Positions 1-7,902 of a stretch of DNA of 64,000 nt are shown here, piece by piece. Numbering within the stretch: position 1 is the first letter of the stretch; every line of letters begins with the position of its first letter. Source of the stretch: Kumtagia sp052180275 (GTDB taxonomy: Bacteria > Pseudomonadota > Alphaproteobacteria > Rhizobiales > Rhizobiaceae). A model generated the notes under the pieces. That model had not been told where the DNA came from. It did not search any database and saw only the letters and a program-made list of their open reading frames with translations. The DNA lies in contig NZ_CP197465.1 of the NCBI RefSeq assembly GCF_052180275.1, positions 6,262,001 through 6,326,000 of the forward strand, read 5' to 3'. The position numbers and the translations under genes were made by a program.

Positions 1-2255
1 GCGTCGGCACCAAGTCGCTTCATCAAGGATGTTGCGACGACCCGATCGTCCTCTGCCCCGTCCCACAGTTCTACCGCCCGCTCGAACTGCATGTCTTCGG
101 CAGCAAAGGGCACGGCGGCGTGTGCGCCGGAAGGAAGGCCACCGAACTTCTCGTGCCAGAAGAAGAGTTCGGGCATGAGCTTGCCGTTCGGCAACATGGC
201 AATGGACTGTTCGAGGAGCTGGAGCGCCTCGACGTGGCCGCTGCCGGCGATCCAAGCCGCTTCCGCCCGCAGCACCGCGTAGGGCGCGCAGCGCTGGAGC
301 TCACTCCCGCGGACGAGGTAACTTTCGAGTTGCCGCAAGAGCGCGTCTGCGTCGTCCCCACGCCTGATCCGCAGGCGGGCCAGCGCAACCGCGGCCGGGA
401 ACCTGGCCAGCGGAGTTGCCTGCGGATTGTCGAGCACGGCGATGGCGTTGGAGCCGGCTTCATCCCAGCGGCCGGTCCTCAGGAGGAGTTCGGCCCGCCA
501 TGCCCGCATGTAGTCCCGCCAGGTATCGAGATCGCGTTCCATGCAGTAAGCGATGCCGGCATTCAGGGTTGCCTCGGCTTCGGCATGCGCGCGCCAGTTG
601 ATCAGCACGCAGGCCAAATTCGTGTATGCGCGGGCAACATGCTCCTGGAGGTCGAATTCGAGGGCCAGACCAAGGCTTCGAGACAGGAGATCGCGGGCCG
701 ATCCGAGATCGAGCCACTGGTGGACGGCGCCCAGATTGTTGAGGCTGTGGGCGACGATGTCGTTACGGCCCAGTGCCGTGGCGAGGTCAATTGCCGCCTG
801 TCCAAAGCGTACGGTGTCGTCGATCCTGTCTGCCAACATGGCGAGCTGGGACTGGTTGGACCGCGCCATCGCAAGCTCCGGACCCGGCTTGCCTAGCGAC
901 AGCAGATCGACCGCGGCCGTGGCCTGCTGCTCTGCCGAGACACGGTTTCCATCAAGATAGTTCAGGCGCGAAAGCCAGCGCAGACAGTCACCCTCCTGAA
1001 GGATATCGCCTTTTTGGGCGAAGCCGACGCGTGCTTCTTCAAGGCGATCCAGTGCCGCCCTTGTTCGACCGAGCAGATAGTGCTCGATGGCGAGCCTCAC
1101 CAACAGGTCATCCCGCTCGGGGAAGTCAGAGCCGTCCTGGTCTTCGAGAATCGCCGCGAGCATATCGGCGGCCTCGTGGTGGGCGCCGAGCGCCGAGGCT
1201 TCGCTCGCGGCCTGCGGCACAAGCGCTCGAAGCACTGCGACGTTTCTTGCCTGCCGGGCATGGTGGACAAGACGGGCAGCCGGCACCGATGCCAGCTTGC
1301 GCAAAGCCGCAAGCACCCTTCCGTTGATGACGCGGCGATCACGCTCCGACATCGCGGCCTCGACCGCGCGGCGAGCGATTTCGTGGCGAAACTGCACGTA
1401 TTCTTCCGTTGCGTTCAAGAGGCCCGCCCCGAGAGAGTCCGCAAGCGCTTCAACGCCCTCGGCACCAGCGATTTCCAATAGTACCTCCGTCTCGCAACGC
1501 CGAGGGAAAACGGCGGCGATGTTGAGGAAGTGCCGTGCTGCTGGTGCAAGCCGCTCCACTCGGCGCAGGACGGCATCCGTGACACTCACCGGCGGGACAT
1601 CGGCGACTCCGGCCCGTATCAGTTCGCTGGTGAAGAACGGATTGCCGGCCGTAAGGCGAAACAGGGAACGGGGATCTAGTCCGGCGGATAGCGCGAGACC
1701 CGCGACGGCACCTTCGCTCAGGAGTGGAACCTCCATCCGGACCAGCGACTGGGTGGGTATCTCGGCTAGCGCCCGCCTAAGTCGGCGCTGTCCGTCGGTG
1801 GCGTCGTTGCGGGCAGTGAGCAGCAGCAATACGTGCGTTCCGGTGATCCGCCGTCCCAAAAACCGGATCAGATCGAGGGTCGCATCGTCGGCCCAGTGTA
1901 CATCATCGATGAGGAGGAGGGTCGCCAGTCCAGCCTTGTCGAAAAGCTGCAGCGCTTCCGAAAACAGCCGTAGACGTGGGACCTCGACACCGGCGACAGG
2001 AAGCAGAGGGCCGAGAGCGCGGCTTAGGTCGTACAGCGGCCCCAACGGCTCCGGAATAGAGAGGTCCTCGCATGCGCTGCGCAGCACGCGCGCGCGTCCC
2101 TCTATCGTGGCGGCAAACGATTCCACGAGGCTGGTTTTACCAACACCCGCTTCTCCGACCAAGGCGACGACAGAGCCCCGACCAGCGCTCGCTTGGGTGA
2201 GCAGCGTCCGGAGGCGTTCTATCTGGTCCTCACGTTCAAGGAGCAAGGTCGGCAT
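1..2255 (-). CDS. AAA/LuxR-type (LAL, MalT-like) regulator, C-terminus off window
   Basis: This reading frame stays open from about 2255 to the left edge, giving roughly 750 residues. Near the N-terminus is a Walker A motif GEAGVGKT (residues 34-41), followed about 80 residues later by a Walker B-type stretch LLLIDDVHWADD. The rest is alpha-helical, TPR-like and leucine/alanine rich. This order matches large STAND/LuxR-type ATPases, which sense a ligand and act through a C-terminal helix-turn-helix; that end would lie outside the window. The first ATG (2253-2255) directly abuts the GAAGGAG ribosome site, so a TTG three codons later, with better spacing, may be the real start. It is divergent from the DUF4242 gene. 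Confidence 0.8.
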   Translation of the reverse strand, partial: MPTLLLEREDQIERLRTLLTQASAGRGSVVALVGEAGVGKTSLVESFAATIEGRARVLRSACEDLSIPEPLGPLYDLSRALGPLLPVAGVEVPRLRLFSEALQLFDKAGLATLLLIDDVHWADDATLDLIRFLGRRITGTHVLLLLTARNDATDGQRRLRRALAEIPTQSLVRMEVPLLSEGAVAGLALSAGLDPRSLFRLTAGNPFFTSELIRAGVADVPPVSVTDAVLRRVERLAPAARHFLNIAAVFPRRCETEVLLEIAGAEGVEALADSLGAGLLNATEEYVQFRHEIARRAVEAAMSERDRRVINGRVLAALRKLASVPAARLVHHARQARNVAVLRALVPQAASEASALGAHHEAADMLAAILEDQDGSDFPERDDLLVRLAIEHYLLGRTRAALDRLEEARVGFAQKGDILQEGDCLRWLSRLNYLDGNRVSAEQQATAAVDLLSLGKPGPELAMARSNQSQLAMLADRIDDTVRFGQAAIDLATALGRNDIVAHSLNNLGAVHQWLDLGSARDLLSRSLGLALEFDLQEHVARAYTNLACVLINWRAHAEAEATLNAGIAYCMERDLDTWRDYMRAWRAELLLRTGRWDEAGSNAIAVLDNPQATPLARFPAAVALARLRIRRGDDADALLRQLESYLVRGSELQRCAPYAVLRAEAAWIAGSGHVEALQLLEQSIAMLPNGKLMPELFFWHEKFGGLPSGAHAAVPFAAEDMQFERAVELWDGAEDDRVVATSLMKRLGAD

Positions 2256-2390
2256 CTCCTTCAGGTGAAACCACCTAAGCGCAGGAGTCAAATATAGGGA
2301 TTCAACGCACCATCCTTGGGGAACTCCTCCGATGCGGCAACTGCGGGATCGCTGCAACCTCGCGATGTCACCCAACCGAAGGAGCTTGGA

Positions 2391-2663
2391 ATGCCACGAT
2401 ACCTCGTTGAAAGAACCTTCCCGAACGGACTCGCGATTCCCACCAACCCGGACGGCGCAGAAGCCTGTGGCGGCGTTGTTTTGCGCAATGCCGAAGGCGG
2501 CGTGACCTGGGTGCACTCCTATGTGTCGCCCGACAAGAGGCAGACCTTTTGCATCTACGATGCTCCGTCGCCGGAGGCGATCCGCAGCGCAGCCAAGCGC
2601 AGCGATCTGCCCGTCGACAAGATCACCGAGGTCCGTGTGCTCGACCCCTATTTCTACCACTGA
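2391..2663 (+). CDS. DUF4242 (SCO4226-like) small protein
   Basis: A 90-residue protein beginning MPRYLVERTFPNGL and ending in the PYFYH tail. This length and N-terminus fit the DUF4242 family, small ferredoxin-fold proteins of which SCO4226 is a nickel-binding example. The start at 2391 is chosen because GAAGGAG lies at 2378-2384, six bases upstream; an in-frame start at 2316 has no such site. The physiological role is unknown. It is divergent from the AAA regulator, which could control it. The 283 bases between its stop and the next gene show no convincing feature. Confidence 0.75.
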   Translation: MPRYLVERTFPNGLAIPTNPDGAEACGGVVLRNAEGGVTWVHSYVSPDKRQTFCIYDAPSPEAIRSAAKRSDLPVDKITEVRVLDPYFYH

Positions 2664-2946
2664 GGGTTGACGGCGTGGCGGGCCGTCCTCGGGTCGCCCG
2701 CCTATCTGGGACCGCATCTTCGCGGCAACATGTCAGACAGCGGCAAGCCCTGACTCTGTCGATTGGCGGGACCTGAACGAACGGTAGGCTTCGGGTAACC
2801 TTGGAAGTACTCCGAACGGCGAGAATGGAGTCGAAACCTGACATCAATGGGCCGACTACTCCTCATTCCATTCACCTATCCGCAAGTTCGATCGTGCATG
2901 GTTGCCAAAACGCCGTACAATCCCCGGCGGATCGAGAGGAGCCGGG

Positions 2947-4161
2947 TTGAAATCCGAAGCCGCAATCATGCTCTGCGCCGGACAGCGGCTCGACGCCGCT
3001 TCGGCCGGTGTGGTGAGCCCGGAGGCGTTGGCGGCGCTGCGGGAGGAGATCCGCGACGAACTGGCGCGGCACGAGATTGCCGTCGGCTATGTCTCGGCGT
3101 CGGCGGGGGCGGACATCATCTTCGGCGAGGAAGTTCTGGCGCGCTCCGGCGAACTGCATGTCTTCCTGCCCTGCCCGCGCGACGATTTCGCCGAACAGTA
3201 TGTCGCGCCGGCGGGCGAGGAATGGATGGCGCGGTTCCGCAGCCTCGTCGCCTCGGCCACGGAAGTCGAAATAAGCTGCGAGGAACGGCTGACCGGCGAC
3301 GACACGCTGCTGCGTTTCAACAACCAGGTCCTGCAAGGCATGGCGCGCATCCATGCCGAGCGCCTTGGCGGCCATGCGAGGCTGCTCGTCGTCTGGAGCC
3401 CGGAGGCGCCGGCCGATCCGGGCAGCCCGGCGGATTTCATGGACCAGTGGCCGGAACTCGAGCATCTGTCGCTGATCGATCTCGACGACATCCGCCAGCG
3501 CACCGGGGATGACAGCGGCGGCCTGGCCGCCGACCTGTTCGGCGGGCTCGATGCACTGGCGATCGGCCTGAGCCCGCTCGTCGTGCGGGCGATCCTGTTT
3601 GCCGACATGGCGACCTACACCTCCTTCAGCGACCAGCAGGTGCCGCTGCTCTGGGATTTCCTGGCGGAGGTGCAGCAAGAGGTGGAGGCGCGGGCAAAAC
3701 CGCCGATCCTCATCAACACCTGGGGAGACGCCGTGCACGCGGCGGCCGAGACCGCGCTGGACCTCGCCGGCTATGCCCTCGCCCTGGTCGACGCCATCGC
3801 CACGCTCGATCCCGAGCCTTTCGGGCTGGCGAACCGGCCGCGCTTCCGCGTCGCGCTGCATGCCGGGCCGGTCTATGTCGGGCTGCATCCGCTGACCGGG
3901 CGCAGCATGGTCTACGGTCACCACGTCAACCGGGCGGCGCGCATCGAGACGGTCGCCGCACCCGGCGAGGCCTATGCCTCGCAGCATTTCGTCGCCCTGC
4001 TATGGGCCGAGATGGACTCTCTTCAGCATGAGGCGAGATTGACGGGCTCGGACTATCGACGGCCTTACCGGGTGGAGTATGTTGGCCGCGTGAAACTGCC
4101 GAAGCATTTCGGCAGCGAAGCGCTGTATCGAATCCTGCCCGCCGCCGACGCCGAGCGATAG
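2947..4161 (+). CDS. SLOG-like domain + class III nucleotidyl cyclase-like protein
   Basis: About 404 residues from a TTG start preceded by GAGAGGAG at 2934-2941; an upstream TTG (2902) lacks a site. Residues about 20-190 resemble the SLOG/TRAFs-like nucleotide-sensing domain (motif SASAGADIIFGEE, then LHVFLPCPRDDF). Residues about 215-395 are a class III cyclase fold with both metal aspartates (D220 in FADMATYTSF, D261 in NTWGDAV) and the transition-state pair N328/R332 (HHVNRAARIE). The residues that normally select adenine are replaced: the lysine by N257 and the aspartate by H325. It may therefore make an unusual product or only bind nucleotide. It lies 10 bases upstream of the RsbW-like gene, so probably one transcript. 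Confidence 0.75.
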   Translation: MKSEAAIMLCAGQRLDAASAGVVSPEALAALREEIRDELARHEIAVGYVSASAGADIIFGEEVLARSGELHVFLPCPRDDFAEQYVAPAGEEWMARFRSLVASATEVEISCEERLTGDDTLLRFNNQVLQGMARIHAERLGGHARLLVVWSPEAPADPGSPADFMDQWPELEHLSLIDLDDIRQRTGDDSGGLAADLFGGLDALAIGLSPLVVRAILFADMATYTSFSDQQVPLLWDFLAEVQQEVEARAKPPILINTWGDAVHAAAETALDLAGYALALVDAIATLDPEPFGLANRPRFRVALHAGPVYVGLHPLTGRSMVYGHHVNRAARIETVAAPGEAYASQHFVALLWAEMDSLQHEARLTGSDYRRPYRVEYVGRVKLPKHFGSEALYRILPAADAER

Positions 4162-4171
4162 AACGCCAAGG

Positions 4172-4597
4172 ATGTCCCGCCTGCCCGCGCTCAACCTCAC
4201 CATCGCCAACGATCTTTCCGAGATCGGCCGCATCGCGACCGTCATCGAGGATTTCTGCGCGAGGGAGGGCGTGGGCGAGGAGATCGCGCACGCGATCAAT
4301 CTGTCGCTCGACGAGCTTCTCACCAACACGATCAGCTATGGCTACGAGGACGGCGCGCGCCATTCGATCGACATCGTCGTAAAAGTTTCGGGCGACCGGG
4401 CGACGGTCACCGTGCGCGACGACGCGATCGCCTTCGATCCGACGCAGGCCGGAGACCCCGATCTCGATCTGGACCTCGACGACCGGCCGATCGGCGGGCT
4501 CGGCATCCATATCGTGCGGGCGATGATGGACGAGGTCCGCTATGCCCGCGTCGACGGGCACAACCAGCTGACATTGACGAAATTTTCCACGCGCTGA
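4172..4597 (+). CDS. RsbW/SpoIIAB-like anti-sigma factor serine kinase
   Basis: A 141-residue GHKL ATPase with the N-box SLDELLTNTISYGY (E48, N52), a degenerate G1 box (RDDAIAFDP) and a glycine-rich GGLGIHIV segment. Proteins of this size and layout are switch kinases that bind a partner (sigma factor or other target) and phosphorylate a STAS-domain antagonist. The STAS gene follows 25 bases downstream and a SpoIIE phosphatase is encoded at 13301, so all three elements of a partner-switching circuit are present. The target is not visible: no sigma factor gene lies in the window. Confidence 0.88.
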   Translation: MSRLPALNLTIANDLSEIGRIATVIEDFCAREGVGEEIAHAINLSLDELLTNTISYGYEDGARHSIDIVVKVSGDRATVTVRDDAIAFDPTQAGDPDLDLDLDDRPIGGLGIHIVRAMMDEVRYARVDGHNQLTLTKFSTR

Positions 4598-4622
4598 GCG
4601 TGGCGCAGCACAGGAGAGCACA

Positions 4623-4958
4623 GTGGACATCCGCAAGGAGACGATCGAGGGGACAACCGTGCTGACGCCGGTCGGCCGCGTCGACAGCAATTCGGCGCGC
4701 GAGGTCGAGGACGCCCTGCTGCCGTTGTTCGACGCAGGCCAGCCGGTGCTGGTCGACTTCGCCGAACTGAACTACATCTCCAGCGCGGGGCTGCGCGTGC
4801 TGCTGCTCGCCGCGCGGCGAAGCAAGGCCACCGGCCTGCCGCTTTCGCTCGCCGGCATGAGCAAGCCGGTGGACGAGGTGTTCAAGATCAGCGGCTTTGC
4901 AAAGCTTTTCCAGATCCACGCGGATCGCGCCGAGGCGCTGGCGGCTGGAAAGGCGTGA
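4623..4958 (+). CDS. STAS-domain anti-anti-sigma factor (RsbV/SpoIIAA-like)
   Basis: A 111-residue single STAS domain starting at GTG with GGAG a few bases upstream. The motif YISSAGLRVLL aligns with the MDSSGL of SpoIIAA, placing the phospho-acceptor at S54; the usual aspartate before it is serine (S53). In the family, the unphosphorylated form binds the RsbW kinase and frees its target, and a SpoIIE/PP2C phosphatase resets the phosphorylated form. It is the last gene of the cyclase-RsbW-RsbV unit and converges on the racemase-like gene with a gap of only 9 bases. Confidence 0.88.
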   Translation: MDIRKETIEGTTVLTPVGRVDSNSAREVEDALLPLFDAGQPVLVDFAELNYISSAGLRVLLLAARRSKATGLPLSLAGMSKPVDEVFKISGFAKLFQIHADRAEALAAGKA

Positions 4959-4967
4959 CGCGGCACA

Positions 4968-6107
4968 TCAATCGTTGAAATAGACCCTGCGGGTCCCCGC
5001 GCCGATCTGCGTCAACAGCACGTTGGGGGCGCAATCGAGGCGCTCGGCAAGCGGTTCGACCGGCTGGGCGCGGTCGAGGAACACCGCCCTCGCCCCGTCG
5101 ACGATGTCGCCTTCGGGAACATCCGTCAGGTCGATCATGGTCATGTTCATGGCGATGCCGCCGACCAGCGGCACCGGCATCCCGGCAAAGCGCACCGTGC
5201 CGATCTCGGCGAAGCGCTGCGGCAGGCCGTTGGCATAGCCGATGGCGATGGTGGCGATGCGCGACGGGCGCTTCAACTCCGTCGTGCCGCGATAGCCGAG
5301 ATGACGTCCCGCCGGGAATTCGGCGATGCGGATGACCGGCGCGCTGAGTTCGTAGCAAGGGATCAGCCCGTCCTGCCAGACCGCTGACGTCTGCACGCCG
5401 TAGAGCGCGCTGCCGACGCGCGCCATTTCGAAATGCCAGTCCGGCGGCATGAACACGCCCGACGAAGCGGCGAGGCTGACCGGCGCATGCGGCAGGGCCG
5501 ACACCCAGTCGCGCAGCTTGCGACGCTGCTCGGCGTTTTCCGGGTCCTCCGGCAGGTTGTAGGCGGCGAGGTGCGAGACCCACAGTCTTATGTCGAGATG
5601 CGCCAGCATGTCGGGCTGGCCGGCGAGGAAGACCAGTTCCTCCTCGCAGAGGCCGAGCCGGCCGAGCCCGGTATCGATCTGCACGGCGACCGCGATCCTG
5701 CGCCGGTCGAGCATCGCGTGGCGCGCGCAATGTTCCAGTTCGGCAAGGGTGGCGACCGCCGGCACGGCGCCCAGCGCCTCGAAATCGCCGATATGGGCGC
5801 CGGCGAGGCCCATCAGCGTATAGGCAGTCGCAGCCGGGGCGTTCAGCCGGACACGCGCCGCCTCCTCAAGGTCGTTGACCCAGAAATCGCGGCAGCCGGC
5901 GGCGGCCAGCGTGCGCGCCACCGGCTCCAGGCCGACGCCATAGGCGTCGGATTTGAGGACGGCGGACAGCACCTGGCCGCGATAGCGCCGCCGCATCTCC
6001 AGATAGTTGGACCGGACGGCGGCGAGGTCGATGCGCAATGACGGTGCGTTCTCGGGCGACGTGGCGTTCACCTCCCTGGGTCTTGCAAGCTTCGGAAGCG
6101 GGTTCAC
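4968..6107 (-). CDS. Alanine racemase-like PLP enzyme (fold type III)
   Basis: About 379 residues. The PLP lysine motif VLKSDAYGVG, the IGYANGLP segment and the barrel plus C-terminal beta layout identify the alanine racemase family. Several usual active-site positions differ: the lysine before DTG is Q (VQIDTGLGRLG), the CMD motif is AMN, and the D of GYADG is N. The catalytic tyrosine position (GYRGTTEL), H in WVSHLA and R in MARVGSALYG are kept. Substrate may therefore not be alanine. The GTG start at 6107 overlaps the GNAT stop as GTGA, implying coupling; a GTG at 6071 is the alternative. It ends the leftward arm of the sensor cluster. Confidence 0.75.
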   Translation of the reverse strand: MNPLPKLARPREVNATSPENAPSLRIDLAAVRSNYLEMRRRYRGQVLSAVLKSDAYGVGLEPVARTLAAAGCRDFWVNDLEEAARVRLNAPAATAYTLMGLAGAHIGDFEALGAVPAVATLAELEHCARHAMLDRRRIAVAVQIDTGLGRLGLCEEELVFLAGQPDMLAHLDIRLWVSHLAAYNLPEDPENAEQRRKLRDWVSALPHAPVSLAASSGVFMPPDWHFEMARVGSALYGVQTSAVWQDGLIPCYELSAPVIRIAEFPAGRHLGYRGTTELKRPSRIATIAIGYANGLPQRFAEIGTVRFAGMPVPLVGGIAMNMTMIDLTDVPEGDIVDGARAVFLDRAQPVEPLAERLDCAPNVLLTQIGAGTRRVYFND

Positions 6108-6781
6108 GCCACGCCCCGGTAAAAGAGATCGCGCCCGCCGTCGGCGCGCCTGCGCCAGCGCATGCCGGCGGAACCGGCGGCGATCAGCGCACGCTGGCGC
6201 CCGATGTCTTCGACCGGGCACCAGGCGCCGCCGGTCTCTTGCGGCCCGGCGGTCTCCAGATCGCGATGGAGGATGTAGCGCAGGTGTCCGCCGTATTTCT
6301 CGACGATGGCGCGTACCGCGAAGCCGGCATCCACCAGGTTCGGCCAGCTGCGCAGATTGCCGGGCGCCGAGGTCGCATAGAGATGGCGGATGCCGGCGCG
6401 GCGCGCCTCGTCGACGCGCAGATGGATCAGTTCGTCATGCAGCCCGCCGCCCCAGGCCTCCGGCAGGACGGAAGCGCCCGCAAGCTTCGCCAGCCGGTCG
6501 CCGGCGCCGAGGCCGAGCAGCGGGCGGGCGTCCTCGGCAGGCGGCAGGTCGAACTGCAGCACGCCATAGGCGATCAGCGCGTCGTCGCTGACGAAGCCGA
6601 CGATGCTGCCGCCGCCGCCGAGAATGCGCTCAAAGAAATCGCGCGATTCCGGCTTGATCAGCTCGGGACGGCCGACCGCGCCCGTCGCCGCCAGATGCAG
6701 GCGGTAGACGGCATCGAGGTCCGACACGGAGAGGCGGACCTGGCGCCCCTTCGTGCCGGGCGCGTCCTTGATCTCTATCAT
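6104..6781 (-). CDS. GNAT-family N-acetyltransferase
   Basis: A 225-residue protein with an acetyl-CoA fold: SIVGFVSDDALIAYGVL as central strands, then VLPEAWGGGLHDELI in the position of the acetyl-CoA pyrophosphate loop, and RHLYATSAPGNLRSW in the later region typical of GNATs. Substrate cannot be told. It overlaps the racemase-like gene by four bases, so the two are probably translated together, possibly acting on the same amino compound. The 109-base gap to the binding-protein gene upstream shows no terminator. Confidence 0.75.
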   Translation of the reverse strand: MIEIKDAPGTKGRQVRLSVSDLDAVYRLHLAATGAVGRPELIKPESRDFFERILGGGGSIVGFVSDDALIAYGVLQFDLPPAEDARPLLGLGAGDRLAKLAGASVLPEAWGGGLHDELIHLRVDEARRAGIRHLYATSAPGNLRSWPNLVDAGFAVRAIVEKYGGHLRYILHRDLETAGPQETGGAWCPVEDIGRQRALIAAGSAGMRWRRRADGGRDLFYRGVA

Positions 6782-6890
6782 TCGGCGACCCCCCGGTCCC
6801 GGATGCGGTTCATCGTCTGTCGATCGTCAGGTTCCGAAAGCCGGCGGCTTCTTGAGTTACAGGCCTTCGGAGCGCGAGTAGCGAGAGACC

Positions 6891-7901
6891 TTAGCCCGTA
6901 AGGACTTCCGCATAGTTCAACATGTCGATCGGCGGATACAGATCGAGTTTTTTTGCCACAGGCATGTTAATAATCAGCGAAAAGCGCTTCAGCGTCTCGA
7001 TCGGGATTTCGGCTACCGGCGTTTCTTTCCTGAGGATTTTCACCGCCTTCGACGCGGCCAACTGGCCGACCGAATAATAGCGGCTGATCAGCGCCACCAG
7101 CGCACCGCCCTGACGGATCGCCAATTCGGCCGCGCCGAATGTCGGCAGCGCCTGGGCCATCGCCGCCGGAGTCACCTTGTCATACTGCGTGCCGAGGAAG
7201 GTGTCGGGCAGCAGATAGAGCCAGTTGGCGCCTTCCTGCTTGATCTCGGCGATCAGGTCCTCGATGCCGTCCGGCACCGGCCGCCCGTCCGCGCCGGCGC
7301 GGAACTGCCGCTCGATCAGGCTGTAGCCCATCGGCTGCTGCAGGCCCTGCAATTCCTTGACGATCGACACCGAGTTCTGCTCGGTCGCCGTATAGAGCAC
7401 GCCGAGTTTTGTGATCGGCCGATACGAATGCATGGCGCGCAGCTGGGTATCGGTCGGAACCACATGCACGGCGCCGGTCAGGTTGCGGTTCGGCGCCATG
7501 CGGTCGGCCACCAGCCCGGCCGCCATGGGCGAGGCCACCAGCGCGAAGACGATGGGGATGTCGGTTATGAATTTTGCCTTGTCGGGCGCGTCGTAGCGGC
7601 CGGCGATGCCCAGCGTCACCGGCGTGCCCCAAGTGTAGACGAGGTCCGGCTTCAGCGCGCGGATCTCCTCGACGAAACCCGGCAGCTTGGCCACGCCGCG
7701 CTCGGCATCGCGCTCGATGAACTCGGCGGCGATGCCGTTGCTGGCCAGATAGTCGTCAAAACCGTCCTCCACCTCGGTGCGGCCGCGATAGGTGATGCGG
7801 TAGATGCGATAGGGTTTTGCCTGGGCGCCGGCGAGGCCGGGCGCCAGCACGCCGGCGACGCTGCCCGCCGCCATTCCGAGAAACGTGCGCCGTCGCAGCA
7901 T
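6891..7901 (-). CDS. Periplasmic ABC-type substrate-binding protein (ABC_sub_bind, PF04392 type)
   Basis: A 336-residue protein beginning MLRRRTFLGMAAGSVAGVL, an export signal with twin arginines, cleaved probably after GLAGA. The body (YTWGTPVTLGIAG, IPIVFALVASPMAAGLV, KLGVLYTATEQNS) fits the PF04392 family of periplasmic binding proteins. There is no ABC permease or ATPase beside it. Instead its start lies one base past the stop of the sensor-MFS fusion. The context suggests it presents a ligand to the membrane sensors or the MFS protein instead of to an ABC importer; that is inference. Confidence 0.82.
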   Translation of the reverse strand: MLRRRTFLGMAAGSVAGVLAPGLAGAQAKPYRIYRITYRGRTEVEDGFDDYLASNGIAAEFIERDAERGVAKLPGFVEEIRALKPDLVYTWGTPVTLGIAGRYDAPDKAKFITDIPIVFALVASPMAAGLVADRMAPNRNLTGAVHVVPTDTQLRAMHSYRPITKLGVLYTATEQNSVSIVKELQGLQQPMGYSLIERQFRAGADGRPVPDGIEDLIAEIKQEGANWLYLLPDTFLGTQYDKVTPAAMAQALPTFGAAELAIRQGGALVALISRYYSVGQLAASKAVKILRKETPVAEIPIETLKRFSLIINMPVAKKLDLYPPIDMLNYAEVLTG

Positions 7902-7902
7902 A

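Noticed and set aside
2902..2946. Upstream TTG start for the cyclase-like protein
   Set aside because: No ribosome site precedes it, whereas GAGAGGAG is five bases before the TTG at 2947.
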